Below are positions 10,346 to 22,351 of a stretch of DNA of 64,000 nt, one piece after another. The position numbers and the translations under genes were made by a program. Numbering within the stretch: position 1 is the stretch's first letter; each line of letters opens with the position of its first letter. The DNA is taken from contig JBBPFI010000007.1 of the NCBI GenBank assembly GCA_037974965.1, positions 744,001-808,000 on the forward strand, written 5' to 3'. The notes below the pieces were generated by a model that had not been told where the DNA came from, searched no databases, and saw only the letters and a program-made list of their open reading frames with translations. This DNA comes from Dacryopinax spathularia (taxonomy: Eukaryota > Basidiomycota > Dacrymycetes > Dacrymycetales > Dacrymycetaceae).

Positions 10346-13258
10346 ATGGCTACTGCAGGTGAGTCAAAGATGGAGCTGAGTCGTCGTCATCTAAACCTCT
10401 ACCAGGTTCGCGTCAGGCGCGAGGCAAGGGCAAAATAGTACGTAATGTCTTTCAGGGAGGACAGCGATGTGCTGATCTACGTGTCCAGAAACCTCCTACA
10501 CGAAAGGTCAACGAAGCGCAGTCACTGCTGATCTCGCGACTGACATGAACCGCAGACTCAGTCCGATACGTCCATCAATGACATGTGGACCCGCCTATCC
10601 CGGGCGATTCAAGTCATCCATAGCAATGGCACCTCAACATTATCTTTCGAGGAGAACTTCCGATATGCGTACAATATGGTGCTCTTCAAGCAAGGCGACA
10701 TGCTCTACAACGGCGTCACCCAGCTTGTAATCGAGAACCTGAACCGAATGGCGAAGGAGCAGATCGTACCTGCGTTTCCGAATGAGGCGGAGCAGGACAA
10801 TCTCCAAAAGGCTCAGGAGGGAGAGCGGCTGTTGCTTGCAGTGAGAAAAGTGTGGGATGATCACAGAAGCAACATGTCAAAGCTACGAGACTTGCTGGGA
10901 TACATGGTGCGCCTGCTTCGCTTCCCTCTCTACCCCTGTCTGATCTCGCTTGCGACTGCAGGATCGAATATACTGCCCAGCTAACAACGTGCCCGTAATC
11001 TACGTAGCGGGCATGGACCTCTTCCTCAAACACATTATTCGCACCACCGCATATCCCATCCGACATCACATCATCAGCACCATCTTGCGGCTGATCGACA
11101 TCGAGCGAGGGGAAGAGGTCATCAACCGGTCAGCTATTCGAAGCGTTGTTGAGATCTTGATGGATCTGCGGGATAAGCGAGATGGGCCAACCGTTTACAG
11201 GATGGACTTTGAGCCTGTCTTCTTACAGCAGAGCGATGATTACTACCTGGCTGAGGCTAGACGGTTGATTGACACATGTGATGGTCCAACCTACCTTGCG
11301 AAGGTGAGTATATTCACGATTGCCCAAAGTTGCCTGCTAACGCAATCTAGGCGGAACGAAGGCTGGATCAGGAGAAGTCTCGGACAGATCATTATCTGTC
11401 TTCGAGCACGACCAACCCCTTACAGCGCATTCTGGAGGAACGCTTCCTCGTTGCCCACCTTACCACCGTATTGGAAATGAGGAATTCTGGTCTTGCTGTG
11501 ATGATCGACCAGAGACAAACCGAGGACTTGTCCCGACTGTACCGTCTGGCGCTCAGGGTGCCGAACGGCATCCCGGAGCTGAAGCGAACACTGAAGGAAC
11601 TGGTGACGACTCGGGGCAGAGATATCAATTCAATGGAGGGTGGGCAGGATGGCGAAGAGAACGAAGAAGAGGAACAGCCAAAGTCCAAGCCGAAAGGCGG
11701 AGCAAGACCTGGCGGAGCATCACAGTCGGCTAGTGTTGCTCTTAAGTGGGTGCAGGATATGCTGGAGCTCAAGTCTACGTTCGACCATGTGCATCACGAG
11801 GCCTTCAAGAACAATCAAGATGTTGGAATTGCGCTGCATGAGGTACGTGATGCTAGCATATATGCGTGCTATCTTTCTAAGCGATGACCAGGCATACGAA
11901 ACCGTCATCAACTCCAACCCTAAGGCACCTGAATATATCTCCTTGTTCATCGATGATCATCTGAAGAAGGGTTTGAAAGGGGTACGTCTGTTGGTTAGTG
12001 AAGGCCGGAGCTCGTGGCTGACCTTGTCATGTGTAGAAATCCGATGCCGAAGTCGATGCTGTCCTGGATAGCACGATCACCATCTTCCGATTCGTCTCTG
12101 ACAAAGATGTCTTCGAGAAGTACTACAAGAGTCATCTGGCTAAGCGCCTCATCAACGGTCGTTCGATGTCAGATGATGCCGAAAGGAATATGCTGTCGAA
12201 GCTCAAGGTCGAATGTGGCTTCCAATTCACCCAGAAGCTGGAAGGCATGTTCCACGACATGAAGATTTCGAACGACACTAGGAATGCGTATCGACAATAT
12301 TTGACCAAGACCGAGGTGAGCTCCATGAATCAACAGATCGAGAGCGCCGCTAATACCCGTTGCAGACCACACCGGCCATGGATCTGTCGGTAATGGTTTT
12401 GACGTCAACATTCTGGCCTATGGCGATGGCTCCGTCGCCTTGTAATTTCCCGGCTCTCATGACCGACGCGTGCAAGCTCTTCGAGCGATTCTACCTCGCT
12501 CGACATTCAGGTCGTAAGCTGACATGGCAGCCGGCTTACGGGACGGCGGATGTCCGAGTTGCGTTCAAGACAAAGAAGCACGAGCTGAATGTGGCTACAT
12601 ACGCGCTCATCATTCTACTCTTATTTGAGAACCTGTCGGATGGCGACCAACTCTCTTACGAGGTATGACGGACTCCTCCTAAAGATAGACCTGTTCTGAA
12701 CTTAGGCAGGACATCAAATCCGCAACGATGATTCCAGACGTCGACTTAAAACGGCATCTGCAGTCACTCGCATGTGCGAAATGGAAGATCCTGAAGAAAC
12801 ATCCTCCATCACGAGATGTGGCGGATGACGACACCTTCAGTTTCAACCAAGACTTTACTGCACCGCTGATGCGGATCAAGATTAGCACGGTCGCTAGCAG
12901 GGTGGAGAACGCAGATGAGAGGCAAGAGACGAAGGACAGGGTTGATGAGGAGCGGAAGCACCAGACTGAGGTAAGCACATTGAAAGTCATTCCAGCTTTT
13001 TCTGACCCCATGCACAGGCATGTATCGTACGGGTGATGAAGGATCGGAAGAAGCTGGGGCACAACGAGCTGATCAATGAAGTGACACGACAATTAGCTAC
13101 ACGTTTCTCTCCGAGCCCGACTCTGATCAAGAAGCGGATAGAGGCTCTGATTGAGGTGCGCCTTCTGCACCTTTGAGCTTGATGAGTACTGACCGCGTGC
13201 GCAGAGAGAATACCTGGACCGCGCGGATGATCGGAAGTCATACATCTATCTGGCATAA
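10346..13258 (+). CDS. CUL3: Cullin-3, scaffold of BTB-type ubiquitin ligases
   Basis: Predicted protein of about 770 residues spread over about a dozen exons (first exons 10346-10358, 10406-10437, 10489-10506 and 10556 on). Cullins hold a substrate adaptor at the N-terminus and the RING protein Rbx1 at the C-terminus. Visible blocks are [20 protein letters not shown] at the N-terminus, LYNGVTQLV, an acidic insert near 11640-11720, the cullin-homology segment [18 protein letters not shown], then [15 protein letters not shown]. The last two exons give the winged-helix neddylation region [17 protein letters not shown] and the tail [17 protein letters not shown]. The end of that tail and the VMK(D/S)RKK context resemble CUL3 more than CUL1 or CUL4. 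The Nedd8 acceptor should be the Lys of VMKDRKK. The ATG gives [15 protein letters not shown]. No break seen; adaptor partners are not encoded nearby. Confidence 0.93.
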
Positions 13259-13629
13259 TATTGTACTTTACTCGATTGTAGCCGCATTCCTTTCATTTTG
13301 CATTTTGTACCATGTGCACGCACGCAATTCATTCTTTCGGAACCACACAGCTTATCAGAGGTTACTGGCCAGTTTGCACGTAGTAAGGTGATTCATAGAT
13401 TGCATAACGACCACATGGCCGGACATAGAGCATACGGCTAAGCTGTTACAATCGTGCGCGGAGATCGCAGAAGCGGTAGGCATAACTACATCGCACAGGC
13501 ATTCGGCCATAATCTCCGACAGGGAAGGAAGGAACTCAGCGCTGGCGTCAATAAGCGGAACCCGACTGTGAGCAGAGGCAGCTGGGTCAGGGGACGTCAT
13601 CGGAGGGGCAATGCAGAGTCGGAGGTGCT

Positions 13630-13760
13630 CAGGTTGGCGGCGGCGGCGGCATCGTGGCTCAGCGGGCATGGCGGTGGCGGCATCATCGCGCATCAGGCGC
13701 GGGCGGCGGCGGCATTGCGCGGTGGCGGCATCGTGCGCGGCGGCGGCATGTTAGAGCATA
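13630..13760. repeat. GGC/GGCGGCATC-rich imperfect minisatellite
   Basis: Clusters of GGCGGC, GGCGGTGGCGGCATC and close variants recur over about 130 bases. They create a long spurious open frame (13454-14131) rich in Gly, Arg and Ala. Confidence 0.6.
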
Positions 13761-16010
13761 TCAGCAGGGAGAGGCAGGCGAGCCCGAGAGGGACCGGGAT
13801 GCATAGCACTTATGTCAAGGCGTCCGACTTAGGTTCGTCATACTGTCAGGCGCTGAGCGGAGAGTCACGGTTGGCGTCGACAGGTGCAAGAACGAGGGTG
13901 GCGTCCCACCATCGTATAACCCTTGCATGCTGGACTAGGAGCGACGTGTCTCGGCGGGCGTGCAGGAGGAACGGCGGAGGCTCGGTTGACGGGCTGATTC
14001 GCGCGGTATTCGATGGCGGCGGGCGCAATGTGCTGAACATCCCAGAAAGCGGACGCGTGGGCGGCAGGGACGGCTGCATCGGTATGCGGCAACAGGCATC
14101 GGTATGGGAGGGCGGCGGCGGTTCTATGTGATTCATCTCGGCAGTCATGCAGGACTCCGGGTTCGACGGACGGCGGCGGCGTGGTGTTGCCATGCAGGGC
14201 AACGGTGACTCGGACTAAGCAAGCGGGCTCGGATGTTGATCCCATGAGGAGCATGCAGGTCAGACAGGGCGTCTGTATACAATGACAGAGGCGCTGGACG
14301 GGGTCGGCGAGTGAAACGCGGCGAAGAGTCGCCGGTTGCTCGTCGGTGCTGCTCGGAGTATGGCTCGGCGGTTGACTTGTCAGTTGCTGAAGGTTTCCTT
14401 TGTTCTGGGGATGGGGCGGAACGTGGGCGAAATACGAGTATATGCAGACCATAGCGCACACTCGGTGATTGTTTCACGGGTTTCAGTCGACGTCGTCGGA
14501 GACGGCGACAAATACAACGGGCAGGCATGCTTCGAGAGCGCCGAGAGTAACAGCGTTTGTTGAAGGCATAAGCTCTTAGGAACGGCACGACTGAGGTCTA
14601 GCAAGTCGACGTGATTTCTTGATAATTGATTTTCTGAATTCGCGACGACTCGCAAACAGGGTTTATAGCCATCCCATCATCGGCTTCTTGGTACTTCATT
14701 TTGTGTTCGGCGTCCGCGAGTTGCCGCCTCATCACTGACTCAAGGAGCATCTCGACAGCTCCCAGTCTCGTGCGCTCCATCATGGTGACTCGCTCATTTC
14801 GTCCGACTTAACGCGTCTCGAGGACTGCTGCGGCCAGAGGGTGACGATGTGGAGTTCGCAACAGACGCCTGTCTGCTCGGAGTGCAAGTGACGATTCATG
14901 GTGGGTATTCAAGCGGGGCCAAGTGGACGGACTGCAGGGTGTGGTGGAGGGTCAAGGGACTGAGGCAGCAAGTTCAGTTGACGATGCACGCCGACGTAAA
15001 AGGGAGAGAACCCACTCTCTTCAAGTGACTGGTGTGATTACGCAAACCACAAACCACGGTCACTAGTGTTAGAGTCCCACTCCGTGCCAGCTCGATCTAC
15101 AGCTCTCTGCATACAGGTCCTTATCAGTGAGTGCATCGATTGAAAGGCGGCTACATGCGCACTTTGTCTTCAAGGCGGGAACCTAGTTCCCTTCTAGCTT
15201 GAGCCAACATCCACTACGCCGTCCCAAAGCTGTATGCGATTGTCAGCAACATAGACGCGTGAATACGAACGAGGTAGCACTAACAACGCGGGACGACGGG
15301 GCAAAGCCAAAGAGACAGAAACGGCGGGGCGTTGGGTATCTTATACCTTCCGAATTGGGTCCGCTTCTTGTGGGTCTCGGCGCTGGCCAGACCCGTGAGC
15401 TGGTGATGATCACTGATGGATGGGCGATCATACTCTCCTTGAAACAGGAATTCAAAGGAAGATTGTGCACTGGCTCTCGACAACGACGACGATGAACCTA
15501 CTCCGAGATCTGTGGCTACATGTTGGAGATGAAACTCTGTCTCAACGAAAATAAATGTTGGCTAGCAATCCGTAAGCGAAGCTCAAGGGCGACCGCTACA
15601 GGCCATATTAATGGGATAGACGGCAGGCCGCTGAGTACCTAGGAGCTTCAGCGGCCCGAATCGCCGAGTCGTGCGCTTACATCCACCATGGCCTGGTCTG
15701 TCGCTGGCTCCTCGTTCGCCGGGCATTGAAGAACGCTACGTAATCTAATACCGGCGATCCGTCTACCTATCACAACACAACGGACGCCAGCGTCGTCGAC
15801 GGGCGCACACGGGCACTGGCACGAATCGGAACGGGCGCGTGGGGAGCTCGTCAGGGTACGGCCAGTGAGCAGGGTTCGGAGTGCAGGGTGACCGCCGTCT
15901 CGCGTTCCGCGACGACAACTGAGCCCACGCCTCCCGCCTTGGGCGTCGTCCTCGCTGTCTTCAAGAGGTGCTAGATTAGCAAATGCAATTTTCACGAAGA
16001 ATCAAATGCG

Positions 16011-16018
16011 TATAAAGG
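16011..16018 (+). promoter_or_regulatory. TATA box of the short-chain dehydrogenase gene
   Basis: TATAAAGG lies about 113 bases before the ATG at 16124. Consensus and spacing are both good for a fungal core promoter. Confidence 0.5.
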
Positions 16019-16123
16019 GACATCGCCGACTAGCCAGCCATGTCTCCTCTCGATCTGGGTTGGAGTCTCGCTTGGACTAGACTAGTGGTTCGATTGTGCT
16101 ATACCGGGCTGTGATCTACGACT

Positions 16124-17273
16124 ATGCCCCTCTCCGACATTCTCTCTCAAATTTTCCCCCCAAAGCCGCAATGGTCCGTCGAGCAGATACCCGATCTGAC
16201 GGGTAAAGTCATGCTCGTAACTGGTACGTACTTCAGCTCTTATCACTAGCTCGTTGTAACATGTGCATACGGGTGGTAACACGGGGATCGGCAAGGAAAC
16301 ATGCAAGCAGCTGCTGATCAAGGGCGCGAAGGTGTACCTTGGAGCGCGCAGTGCCGCCAAAGCGACTGCGGCCATCGACGACCTCAGGAGACAGACCGGC
16401 CGAGAGGCGATCTTCTTGCAGATGGACCTGGCCGATCTGGCTTCTGTCCGCAAAGCAGCGGAGCTCTTCTTAGCGTCAGTACAATAACCCCTCTTTTCCT
16501 CACATTGTAGCTAATGACTATCCAGGAAGGAACAGCAGCTCCATGTCCTCTTCAACAACGCTGGCGTTATGACGCCGCCTATCGAGCAGACGACTGCACA
16601 AGGCTACGATCTGCAGTTTGGAACCAACGTCCTTGGTCACTTCTTCTTGACGAAGCTGCTTCTGCCGCTACTCATTAAGACGTACGAGCGAACCGGAACG
16701 CCAAGTCGGATTATTGTCACGTGCTCGTCCGTTGAGAAGTACTTCTCCGGTCCCATCCAATACGATACCGTCGTGGACGGCCCAGCCCGAGTCAAATTCG
16801 GCAAGAGGCAGCTGTACATGCAGAGCAAGTTCGGCAATGTCATGCTGGCGACGGAGCTGGCTCGCCGGTACACCGACAAGGGTGTGGTGGTCATTGGACT
16901 TGATCCCGGCAATATTCAGACGGATCTGCAGCGCGAGCAGGCTCCATGGGTGAAGTGGCTTCTAGTAAGTGTTATGGTATCCGCTGCTCCCTGACCCAGC
17001 GATGTTGATGAACGTGCCTCAGGACCATACCATCCTATATCCAACACCATATGGCGCATTATCTCAGCTTTACGCAGGCACTATGCCAGAAGCGGAAAAG
17101 CTGAGCGGCAAGGTCGGTATCTTCGTTCGGACCGAGCTGAATCACCTCTGACTGACCTCGGATAGTACCTGGTCCCCTGGGCTCGGCTGGGGTCTCCGAA
17201 TCCGAAGACGCAAGATGAGGAGGAAGGCAAGAAGCTATGGAACTGGTTGGAGGCGCAGATCGAGGGTAGATAG
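16124..17273 (+). CDS. Short-chain dehydrogenase/reductase
   Basis: Classical SDR of about 315 residues in the retinol-dehydrogenase/WW-oxidoreductase-like group; substrate unknown. The first exon starts [21 protein letters not shown] and ends in VMLVTG. The next completes the cofactor loop [24 protein letters not shown] marks the central strand, RIIVTCSSV holds the serine, and LYMQSKFGN supplies the catalytic Yxxx[10 protein letters not shown] follows. Four short introns interrupt it, including ones after 16223 and after WVKWLL near 16965, and it ends in [12 protein letters not shown]. The full Ser-Tyr-Lys set is present, so it should be active. The start at 16124 is the first ATG after the TATA box. 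No linked pathway genes are seen. Confidence 0.9.
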
Positions 17274-18668
17274 GCGCCCACAGCCTCGTCCCTTGTGCCC
17301 CTATTGTTGACATTCACTGTTGAATCCTACATCTGTTTATCGAGTAAGAGCATCGTGCCAATATCTGTTATATTGACAGGGCGTCCGGGTTTCCGTGCAT
17401 TTCCGAGTGATGATGCTTATTGTCCCTGCTCCGTGATGCACGGTTTAGAAGTCCCGCAGGCTACCGCATCCAGGGACCGGAAGTGTGACTTGCCAAGCGC
17501 CGAGCTCCATGCCTCCCTCAATCGGGAACAAGATGTTATCGCACAGTCACGATGGTATTAATCTAGTGACCATCGGGATACCGCAAAGGCAGTCACAGCG
17601 CACAGTATAACTACTGTTTACTCCAGTAAGACGACAGTCCGAGCAACCGAGCGGGGCCCGCGGGGTGAGACGTCTCGGTGGCAGTGCTGACTTTTCTGTC
17701 ATCTGGAAGATAGCGTGAAACAGACGGATGTCGTCATCATGCTATTGATTTGAAAAGGGACCATGCGCCCATCCGTTAAGCTCCTCATTCCTGTTGCACA
17801 AACATTGCAAGGGATTTCCAAGGTCAAGCAAAATGCTTGAGGAGATGGAAACGAGCGAGCGGATTCCAGTTAGTTTTCTGTTGTGAGACATTTGTGGGCG
17901 GACGCGTGGAAGTTTGCTCGGCAGATCGTGGGCCGGATGTTCCGAGCACGTTCGTTTGCCGCGTTGCCGAAAGGTTGGGGACGGTCCTTCCTGTTCCTCG
18001 CGGTCGCTTTCTGCATCGCCATCCAAAGGGAAGAAGAGAAGAACCAGGTAAGAAACTGTTGACGCATGTGCCCATGGGGAGGCAATGACGCGCCCGTTCC
18101 GTCATATTAGAATCAATAGAATCAACTGTACCTCTTCACCATCCTTCCAGCGAATACGGCGCTCGGCAGTGGGATGGTACGACTTTGGGTGGATAATCGT
18201 TAGAATGCTTGTTGCATTGTGCAGTAGGCGTGGTGGGACAGCGTCAATCATTCGGGGCTCAGCCCGCCCGCTACGCCAAGCCTCGTTGCGCCTTAAGCAG
18301 CCTTGTCAGCCGTCTGTCAGGGCGTTGTCTTGGCTATAAGGGGTGTGGCGCGAGGCGGAGGGTGTGCATCGGTCGGTCATCGACTGCGAGTTCCCGTGCG
18401 GATAGTGACAAGCAGACTACAAAGAGAACAATACTGATGGTAATTCGAGGAAGAGAGCTATATCGGGAGCGTCTTCCAAGTTGGGTGGAGTAGGCTATGT
18501 TGCAAACGCGCGTAATGAGGGCGAGAAATGCGGGACTGTCCGCGTTGATAGGCAGCGGCTGGAATTCTCGCGATTTACATGTCGCGCATTCCCCCCTACG
18601 AAGTACTAATAACATGTCGGCACGAGAGGCAGCCGGACACCAACCAATAGCCTCATTTTCCCCTAGGG
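17274..18668. other. Intergenic, no gene supported
   Basis: About 1.4 kb with short, unrelated open frames on both strands. A TATA-like GGCTATAAGG lies at about 18330. It probably holds the 5' control region of the gene at 18669. Confidence 0.45.
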
Positions 18669-21437
18669 ATGCCTTTCAGCGTTCTCAGCGACTACTTTGC
18701 CCGCAGCGAAGATATATTCGGAACTCGGAAGCAAGAGACGGTGAGGAATTCAATGAAGCGGAAGCAAGTCCGCGTCAAACGGGTTCCCATCCCAAGCCGC
18801 ATCAGTCCATCGTCTCTGCCTTCTCCCTCACCGGCAACAAGGGCACGGGCAGCGACGACGACGTCGACGACGGCCCCCTCATCGTCAAAGCCAGTCATGG
18901 ATGGCCGTCATTCACGCACACGGTCTCCTCGACATAGGCACGACCACGCTTCCTCCTCTTCTCCCTCACGGCCCGCTTCCCACTCGACTGACACAACACC
19001 CTCCCTCACCGACTCCGACTCGAACAGCATGGAAGCTGACCGCCGCCCTCCTCGCTCCCCACCTCCACATCACATCTTCCAGCAGCCGGCCATCCATTAT
19101 ATCGATAATGCGACCGGCAAGCTCGGGTTTCCTCGCTCGAAGTCACCGAAGCAGATGCCGGTCAACTTCGAGGGCCACTCTTATCGGCCGGACTCTCCCT
19201 ATGCTCGGTCGAGGACGCCGTCTACGACGACTCCAGGAGCGACGCCATCACCGGCGCCAGGAGAGAGGCGGAGGTCCAGGGTGACTTCGAACCTATCGTT
19301 CTACCTGGCGCTACCTTCGCTGGCCGACCTGCTGTCAAAGCCGCGGATTCTGGCGCGGCTATTGGCTAATGGGCTTGTCCTCGGCGACGTCGTGGCACTT
19401 ATGCAGACATGTCGTAAAGTGAGAGATGCATTGTCGCAGCAGGGAGAGATACGAGAGATCATCTTCGAGAAGACCATTCCTGGGTACCGAAGACGAATCA
19501 CCGAGTATACCCATATCGAGGAGGTTCCAGTAACCATGGGGGATTATGAGCTGCTCGGTACGCCAGATTCCGAATGTCCCACAAACATGCCTCATTTCCG
19601 TCCAGGTGAGGCGTTGGCCATGCCCTTACATCGATACCCAACCCATGCTCTGCATATACTCAGCTTACCACCTACAATGACGCCGAGTCTCGAAGCACAG
19701 CGAGCAACCCGCTACCTGGAGGCTCTTACTCAGGTGCACTCGCGCTTTGTGTTACTCTTACGATCTCGTGGACCGCGATGGTCTCTCCAACTTGAACTCG
19801 ATGATCCGAGCTGGCTTGTTTCGAATGGCGGAGGCGCCAATGCGTTGAACAATGCTCGGCAAAATAGCAATATGTGGCATCGACCTCCGCCGAGGGAGAT
19901 AGTCTTCCCTGCGCCTTTATGGGCAACAGATGGGGACAACGCGCCACGTCTTGCTACTTCCCCGTCGGTGTTCTCCGCTCCGCCCACCGCATCTTCCAAA
20001 CGAAGCCTGGCAAAGCGAAGACCCTCCCTCCTGCTGAACCTGACGAGATCGAACTCCCGCTTACCTCCTCCACCGCCAAACCCCGTTCCCGCAGTCCTCT
20101 CCTATTACCGCCAACCGACCGCTAGCATTGCACCTCAGCGGAAAGCCTCCTTTTCACGATCGCTGGACTCCTTCGTTGCCGGACCTACCTTCCCTGGCTT
20201 GCCGCCATTCGGCCACAGTCCTTCCAATTCCATATCCTATCCTGTAGCCGGCCCTTCTTCTCAGTCGTGGCCCCGTGGCTCGCCTTCCCCACCGTTTATG
20301 ACCCCTTCGCCCCCTTCTCCGACCGGTTCAGGTTCCGCTTCCAGCTCGGACTATTCACCACCCTCTATGTCTCACGTCCACCTACCTCCTATGCACCCTC
20401 ACCATTCCCAATCCTGGGGAAGTCATGGCCTGCCACCGATCACATCACCTCACGATCTGCATCTGGCTTGTCTCCCGACACGTGCACCTATCATCCGCGT
20501 TTTTGTCCCCTGTTCCACGCTTTCACCGTCTGCTCTGCTGGCCTGCGAGGGTCAGCTCTTCGCAAGCGGCCTTTGGTCGTTCCTGCGCCCAGGCGACGTG
20601 GTGTGCAATCTCGGGTATATCCCGTTAGCAGGTTCCAAATCCACCTCACCGCAGTCTTCGTCAGCGGAAATACCCGTGGAACCCATGCACGCGGATGAAG
20701 ACACGTCCAGAGGCTGGCTGCTGTACAGTGGCAACTCGTTAGTGCCGTACTTCCCGCCCTCACCGCCGCCACTCAGCAATCCGCTTGCCCTTCCTACGCC
20801 AACTTACTATACCCATTTGTCCGCCTCGGCGCCAAGGTTCGTCTTGACGCTGCCTTCAAAACCGATAGATCCACCGACTCTTCAACCCTCAATCTTGGCT
20901 CTTCCGGCGCCGCACCTCGGGGCGAACGTGAAGATCCACGTCTGGCGAGCCCGTATCACCGTGCCCGGCGACATGGTCGTCTACCCAATCGACAGCGCGC
21001 AGGGGACGCGTATCGGTGCTGGCTGGGCTGGTGAATGGGTGGTCGAGGCAGACGGGACGAAGGAAGGGCTGGCGGCACTGATGGACGCCGAAGAGGGTGG
21101 TGAGCGAGTGTGGGAGGTTGTTAAGGGGAGGAGTCGACCTGGCAGAGTCTGGTTAAGGTGCGTTTACTGTCCTTATCATCCCGTCCTCTTATCTCTTTCG
21201 TTCGTGGAACCACCTTTTGCCATCACACATGCCAGTTACCTTCTACGGCTCCTGAGCTATTCTACGGACTTTCGTATCCACCGAAAGACGCGCGAATTCC
21301 CCGGTGTTCTTTTCCATCCATGCCTTTTCAGACCCGAATCTTCCGCGGATCGCGGTTCAATTCGCAGACCCTTTCGAAACCTTCCAAAATCTGATCATTC
21401 CTATCATCTTCTCTCTCTTCATCCCTACGCTGGATAG
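18669..21437 (+). CDS. Large Pro/Ser-rich protein with an F-box-like segment
   Basis: Predicted protein of about 900 residues; I do not recognise a named family. The first 200 residues are basic and Ser/Pro/Thr-rich. Next comes a helical part, with SLADLLSKPRILARLLANGL and GDVVALMQTCRKVRDAL, whose Leu/Cys/Arg spacing resembles an F-box. A Pro/Ser-rich linker follows (about 19950-20450). Then comes a more ordered half with PIIRVFVPCSTLSPSALLAC, LWSFLRPGDVVCNLGYIP and VKIHVWRARITVPGDMVVYP. The frame is open throughout, but a likely intron starts at about 21157 (GTGCGTTTAC). Depending on the acceptor, the C-terminus either stays in frame to 21437 or shifts to a frame reading SDPNLPRIAVQFADPF that stops near 21460. 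The second reading looks more protein-like. F-box assignment is inference. Confidence 0.6.
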   Translation: MPFSVLSDYFARSEDIFGTRKQETVRNSMKRKQVRVKRVPIPSRISPSSLPSPSPATRARAATTTSTTAPSSSKPVMDGRHSRTRSPRHRHDHASSSSPSRPASHSTDTTPSLTDSDSNSMEADRRPPRSPPPHHIFQQPAIHYIDNATGKLGFPRSKSPKQMPVNFEGHSYRPDSPYARSRTPSTTTPGATPSPAPGERRRSRVTSNLSFYLALPSLADLLSKPRILARLLANGLVLGDVVALMQTCRKVRDALSQQGEIREIIFEKTIPGYRRRITEYTHIEEVPVTMGDYELLGTPDSECPTNMPHFRPGEALAMPLHRYPTHALHILSLPPTMTPSLEAQRATRYLEALTQVHSRFVLLLRSRGPRWSLQLELDDPSWLVSNGGGANALNNARQNSNMWHRPPPREIVFPAPLWATDGDNAPRLATSPSVFSAPPTASSKRSLAKRRPSLLLNLTRSNSRLPPPPPNPVPAVLSYYRQPTASIAPQRKASFSRSLDSFVAGPTFPGLPPFGHSPSNSISYPVAGPSSQSWPRGSPSPPFMTPSPPSPTGSGSASSSDYSPPSMSHVHLPPMHPHHSQSWGSHGLPPITSPHDLHLACLPTRAPIIRVFVPCSTLSPSALLACEGQLFASGLWSFLRPGDVVCNLGYIPLAGSKSTSPQSSSAEIPVEPMHADEDTSRGWLLYSGNSLVPYFPPSPPPLSNPLALPTPTYYTHLSASAPRFVLTLPSKPIDPPTLQPSILALPAPHLGANVKIHVWRARITVPGDMVVYPIDSAQGTRIGAGWAGEWVVEADGTKEGLAALMDAEEGGERVWEVVKGRSRPGRVWLRCVYCPYHPVLLSLSFVEPPFAITHASYLLRLLSYSTDFRIHRKTREFPGVLFHPCLFRPESSADRGSIRRPFRNLPKSDHSYHLLSLHPYAG

Positions 21438-22351
21438 TGTCTCACGCGATACTCTGTAGGCTGGTCAGCACACCACCGCCCACCGGAGAGAAGCCCAAAC
21501 AAGAACAGTTGGTTCAGCGGCTGTTCTGATGCAAGCAAACCCGATCGCGTCTCAAAAGGAAGGTGGTTCCATTATATCATCCATTCACGACACCCGAGAA
21601 CGTTTAGTCAACCTCCGCCACTATCTATTACTAGAGTTTCTCGCCAGTCCCGCCTCGCCAACCTCACTGTATCCCAACCATATCCACTGCTCGTCTGGAC
21701 TTCACTTGCATTCTCTACCTCCTCATCTTTCCATCTTTATATCGCATGTTGCATTCTTAATCCGTCTCTGGACTTTCTGCCTTTCATCATTCGTGTGGAC
21801 TTCCGTGCGTGGCGTTCGTGGACTATCACGGTTTCCTGGTGGAGACCTTTCTGATTCCTTGCTGCTGTTTTCTCCTTGTTTATGTTGCCTCCGGTCAGGA
21901 CCTTGTCCTATCTGTCTATCACTCCTTAATGTGGCCATTGTACGGATGTCAGAACCGAGCAAGTACAATAGATGCAGCTTCATCCCGAGCGTCTGATTTT
22001 GATACAGCGACCGTGCGCAGTCGGGTCGTAAGACAGGCCTAGGGCGTCCCGACGTCATGCCAACACTGAGATAAGCCAGCTATTTTTGCTGTAGCGATAG
22101 CGAAAATGGTTGCGGCGGCACACGCCTCCCTCCTGTTGCACTCTTTGTGCAGCGCAGACGCGACCGAGTCGAACAGGCGATTGAGAAACCACTGACCGAC
22201 TACTTATTTTGCTCGGAATCCTTCAGCTGATTACATAAGCACATGATCAGCGAGGAATGCTTCCGCTGCTCAAGGGCGCTAGGTGACTTCGTCGTGGACG
22301 ACCATACACTGGGGCCTCTCTGCTTAACATTCGCTTTGCTATCTCCACATC
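21438..22351. other. Intergenic, 5' of SNU66
   Basis: About 900 bases, pyrimidine-rich in places. The open frame at 21529-21996 has no domain and looks like chance. Expected contents are the 3' end of the preceding gene and the SNU66 promoter. Confidence 0.45.

Larger units (their letters stand above)
13259..16123. other. Gene-free stretch between cullin-3 and the dehydrogenase
   Basis: About 2.9 kb with only short or low-complexity frames on either strand. I saw no transposase, RNA gene or clear end repeats. A GGC-rich minisatellite lies inside it and the dehydrogenase promoter at its right edge. Confidence 0.5.

Noticed and set aside
9967-10362. Overlapping frames in both directions upstream of cullin-3
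   Set aside because: No domain; the plus frame runs across the cullin start codon in another frame and is probably 5' leader.
13454-14131. 225-codon plus-strand frame
   Set aside because: Low-complexity Gly/Arg/Ala sequence made by the GGC-rich repeats; no domain and no splice logic.
21529-21996. 155-codon plus-strand frame before SNU66
   Set aside because: Pyrimidine-rich leader translation, no domain, no similar frame on joining at splice sites.
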